From Hyphomonadaceae bacterium (GTDB taxonomy: Bacteria > Pseudomonadota > Alphaproteobacteria > Caulobacterales > Hyphomonadaceae): 32,436 nt of DNA. Shown here piece after piece: positions 30,032-32,436 of this stretch. The notes beneath the pieces are model-generated. The model searched no databases, was not told the origin of the DNA, and saw only the letters and a list, made by a program, of their open reading frames with translations. Made by a program: the position numbers and the translations under genes. Numbering within the stretch: the first letter of the stretch is position 1; every line of letters begins with the position of its first letter. The stretch covers positions 1-32,436 of the forward strand of contig JAIXRO010000197.1 of the NCBI GenBank assembly GCA_027485145.1. Direction: 5' to 3'.

Positions 30032-31669
30032 TCAGGCTCCCGAGACCCGCCGCGGCGGACCGCTCGAGATCAGGATGTCGGCGAGCGTTGCGACCAGTGC
30101 GCGCGGCCGGATCGGTTTTTCGATCAGCCCCGAGAAGCCCGCCCGCTCGCACGCCGTACGCCGTTCGGGACTGGCATCAGCGGTGACCGCAACGACCGGC
30201 GTCAGCGCGTTGAGGCCGAGCCCCGCCCGCACAGATTTCAGCACGGCGTCGCCGCCGCCATTCGGCATGTGGATGTCGGTCAGGATGACCTGATAGCGCC
30301 GCTGCCCGGCCCGCAGGATCGCGGCGTCGGCATCCACCACTGTCTCGACCCGCCAGCCGGCGGCAATCAGCGCCTCCCGGATCACGAGCGCGCTTGCCTC
30401 GTGATCTTCCGCCAGCAGCACTTCGCCCAGATCGAAGCGCGCGGCTGTCTGCTCCGCCCTGTTTTCGACGGCGAGCCTCGGGCCGGCTTTCAGGACCGGC
30501 ACGGCGACCGTGAAGATACAGCCGCCACCCGGATTGTCCGTGAGGATGATTTCGCCGCCAAGCCGCCGCGTCAGGCTGCGCGCAATGGCGAGTCCGAGGC
30601 CGGTACCGGAAAACGCATCGGCGCTGTCGGATTGCTCGAACGCCTCGAACAGGCGCGACTTGTCTGCTTCGGATATGCCGCGCCCTGTATCGGCAACGCG
30701 CATCGTCAGCATCAGACCGTCCGGGGACGGAGCTGTGGCCAGCGTGACCGTCACCTGCCCGCGGTCGGTGAACTTGATCGCGTTGCTGACGAGATTGAAC
30801 AGGATCTGGCGCAGGCGCGCGGGGTCCGATTCGATCCGGGGCTGCGCGCCGGTCGCCACACCGATCCGCAGGCTGACACGCTTCTCGTCAAACTGCGGCA
30901 TCCACAGATCGCGCGTCTCGAGGGCAAACTGGCGCAGCTCGAATGGCTGGTTGGTGATCGCCAGCTTGCCCGCGTCGATCCGCGAGAGATCCAGCAGGTC
31001 GGTCAGCAGGCGGTCGAGATGCTGGGCGCTCTCGGCGATGGTGCGGGCGAGGCGCTTGGGCTCGCCCGCGGGCAACTGGCCTTCGAGCAGGTCTGCCACG
31101 CCGAGAATACCGGTCAGCGGCGTGCGGATTTCGTGGCCGATGAAAGCCAGCGTGCGGGCGCGCGATTCCGACAGCCGGGTCATTTGACCCTTCAGGTCGT
31201 CGAATTTCTTCTGGGCCGTCTGCTGGAACCGGGCGCGGGCCGCATTCTCCTCGGCCACAGTCTTCAGCAGCATCGTGGGGGAGACGATCCCGGCATAGAC
31301 GCCGCCGGACAGCACGATCACGCCGTCGGTCAGGGCGGAGGTGCCATGCTCCGCAGCCATCTTCGCGATCAGGGCGGCCGTTGTGTGCTCTTCGGCGATG
31401 ACGGGCCGGCTGCCGACCAGGTGCGTCACCGAGCGCGGCGCATACACGTCCCGCCCGTTTGCCCCGGCCAGCGCCTCAGCCAGCCTCAGCCGCGTGACGA
31501 GGCCGTAGCTGGCCGCTTCGCCGCCCGCCAGCTGGACGGGAACGGCAAACAGCGCTGGATCAGACAGGAACAGCGAGAATGCGGCTGCCGCGGTTGTGGC
31601 CGGCGTGACGAGGGCCACAGGCAGCGCGATATCCTTCAGGCGAAGTGGCATGGATGAAGGGTCCGGCAT
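30032..31669 (-). CDS. Soluble hybrid histidine kinase with N-terminal CBS-like pair and C-terminal receiver
   Basis: A 545-residue protein without signal peptide or membrane helix. Residues of about 15-140 look like two degenerate CBS modules (FAVPVQLAGGEAASYGLVTR and SALTDGVIVLSGGVYAGIVSP). HisKA carries GHEIRTPLTGILGVADLLEG with His179; the ATPase has NLVSNAIKFTD, ADTGRGISEAD and GTGLGLAIARS. The receiver (about 415-535) has acidic D422, phospho-acceptor D465 in LTDIHMPNGGGD, T496 and K518 in EKPI. All catalytic residues are present. The input ligand is unknown; a nucleotide is suggested by the CBS resemblance (inference). The ATG at 31669 lacks a good ribosome site and 31651 is an alternative. 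It converges on the patatin gene with a 1-nt gap. Confidence 0.88.
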   Translation of the reverse strand: MPDPSSMPLRLKDIALPVALVTPATTAAAAFSLFLSDPALFAVPVQLAGGEAASYGLVTRLRLAEALAGANGRDVYAPRSVTHLVGSRPVIAEEHTTAALIAKMAAEHGTSALTDGVIVLSGGVYAGIVSPTMLLKTVAEENAARARFQQTAQKKFDDLKGQMTRLSESRARTLAFIGHEIRTPLTGILGVADLLEGQLPAGEPKRLARTIAESAQHLDRLLTDLLDLSRIDAGKLAITNQPFELRQFALETRDLWMPQFDEKRVSLRIGVATGAQPRIESDPARLRQILFNLVSNAIKFTDRGQVTVTLATAPSPDGLMLTMRVADTGRGISEADKSRLFEAFEQSDSADAFSGTGLGLAIARSLTRRLGGEIILTDNPGGGCIFTVAVPVLKAGPRLAVENRAEQTAARFDLGEVLLAEDHEASALVIREALIAAGWRVETVVDADAAILRAGQRRYQVILTDIHMPNGGGDAVLKSVRAGLGLNALTPVVAVTADASPERRTACERAGFSGLIEKPIRPRALVATLADILISSGPPRRVSGA

Positions 31670-31749
31670 CCGGGTTAGGGTTAACGCCGGACCATCCCCC
31701 AGAAACCTTACCGAGAGGCAAACATCCGCCCGCCTCCCTTGCGGCGAGG

Positions 31750-32340
31750 CTAGACCACTTCGTTGCGGTGGCTGACGATCTTGCCGACCAGCCCATAGGC
31801 GACGGCTTCCTCGGCGCTCATCCAGAAGTCACGGTCCGTGTCCTTCTTGATCTGCTCCAGCGTCTTGCCGGTGGCCTCGGCGAAGATCTTGTTGAGGCGT
31901 TCGCGCATCTTGATGATCTCGCGGGCCTGGATCTCCACATCGGTGGCCTGGCCGCCGACGCCGCCGCGCGGTTCGTGCAGCAGGTAGCGGGTATTGGCGA
32001 GCGAGAAACGGTTCTCTTTCTTGGCCGCCGAGTAGATCAGCGCGCCGGCGGAGGCGACCCAGCCCGTGCCCAGGATTTTCACGGGCGCCGAGACGAACTT
32101 GATCATGTCATGGATCATGTCGCCGCTCTCGACATGGCCGCCGGGCGAGGAAATGACCAGCAGGATCGGGTCATTGCTTTCGGCCGACAGGGCGAGCAGC
32201 CGCTCGCAGACAGCGCGGGCGGTCTTGAAGTCGATTCCGCCCGTCAGCAGGATCGTCCGCGACTTGAACAGCGCGTTCTCGATCAGCGTGGTCGGCGCCG
32301 GGGCCGGGGTCTTTTCGTCTTTATCGTCGAGGCGGGTCAT
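31750..32340 (-). CDS. clpP: ClpP-family serine protease subunit
   Basis: A 196-residue ClpP-fold protein. Strand/helix signatures are ILLTGGIDFKTARAVCERLLAL, ILLVISSPGGHVESGDMIHDMIKF, then the catalytic Ser97 in GWVASAGALIYSAA, His122 in TRYLLHEP and Asp134 in GGQATDVEIQAREI, so the triad is intact. RDFWMSAEEAVAYGLVGKIV closes the domain. Small deviations from typical ClpP are ASAGA for ASMGA and HEP for HQP, so it may be a paralogue of the main ClpP. The family forms tetradecameric barrels that degrade proteins fed by ClpA/X. No clpX is adjacent. GGAG precedes the ATG at 32340. The remaining bases to 32436 show no gene. Confidence 0.88.
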   Translation of the reverse strand: MTRLDDKDEKTPAPAPTTLIENALFKSRTILLTGGIDFKTARAVCERLLALSAESNDPILLVISSPGGHVESGDMIHDMIKFVSAPVKILGTGWVASAGALIYSAAKKENRFSLANTRYLLHEPRGGVGGQATDVEIQAREIIKMRERLNKIFAEATGKTLEQIKKDTDRDFWMSAEEAVAYGLVGKIVSHRNEVV

Positions 32341-32436
32341 TCAGGCTCCGGGTGCAGGAATCTTGTGAAATCAGAGCCCCATAGGTGCGGTGCCGCAGGC
32401 ACGGGGTCAAGGCGCCAGCCTCACTATTCCCCAGCC

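Noticed and set aside
29699-31657. Forward open frame of 652 codons across the patatin end and hybrid kinase
   Set aside because: It spans two real genes in wrong frames, and the kinase and barrel motifs are on the other frames.

Overview
The window is a gene-dense, GC-rich stretch of a Gram-negative alphaproteobacterial chromosome. KdsB (LPS Kdo activation), an Mla/MCE lipid-transport operon, lipoprotein signals and an Omp85-type barrel protein show an outer membrane. A PleC/DivJ-like PAS sensor kinase, the STAS-MlaE fusion, HxlR and MarR switches and two acyl-CoA dehydrogenases fit Caulobacterales, most probably Hyphomonadaceae. That placement is inferred from gene style, not from a marker gene. 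About 30 protein genes and one tRNA fill the window. No gene-free stretch exceeds about 210 bases, and there is no rRNA, CRISPR array, insertion sequence, prophage or integrase.

Layout. 1-863: 5' part of hpd (tyrosine catabolism) divergent from a MarR regulator, with an 18-bp palindrome between them. 875-2586: DUF4197 protein and alpha/beta hydrolase, overlapping. 2728-5228: a BlaI-type repressor and an M56 metalloprotease sensor, with two operators on the promoter and a strong terminator. 5319-7173: lipoprotein, kdsB and a histidine-phosphatase-fold protein. 7174-12304: PleC-like kinase and pepN. 12414-13364: VanZ-like protein converging on a protein of unknown function. 13562-16737: two acyl-CoA dehydrogenases flanking an inverted, secreted Hcp-fold-like protein. 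16757-20226: four-gene MCE lipid transporter. 20314-23151: enolase-superfamily epimerase, VOC protein and a His-rich CDF metal exporter. 23233-25451: trxB, a low-GC orphan PIN-domain protein and a TPR protein. 25523-27612: LhgO-like FAD oxidoreductase, then a CMD-family protein controlled by a divergent HxlR regulator. 27670-30030: tRNA(CAU) and a patatin-barrel fusion. 30032-32340: a CBS-like/kinase/receiver hybrid and a divergent ClpP. 32341-32436: no gene seen.

The window is mostly ordinary housekeeping and accessory metabolism rather than a dedicated island. Four local regulatory circuits can be read directly: MarR/hpd, BlaI/M56, HxlR/CMD, and a hairpin at the TTG start of the PleC-like kinase. 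The least explained pieces are the M56 sensor with its coiled coil and period-3 proline tail, the signal-peptide Hcp-like protein between two acyl-CoA dehydrogenases, the low-GC PIN gene without an antitoxin, and the soluble CBS-like hybrid kinase. Convergent genes are packed very tightly: two pairs share a TGATCA stop junction and two others have gaps of 1-2 nt.
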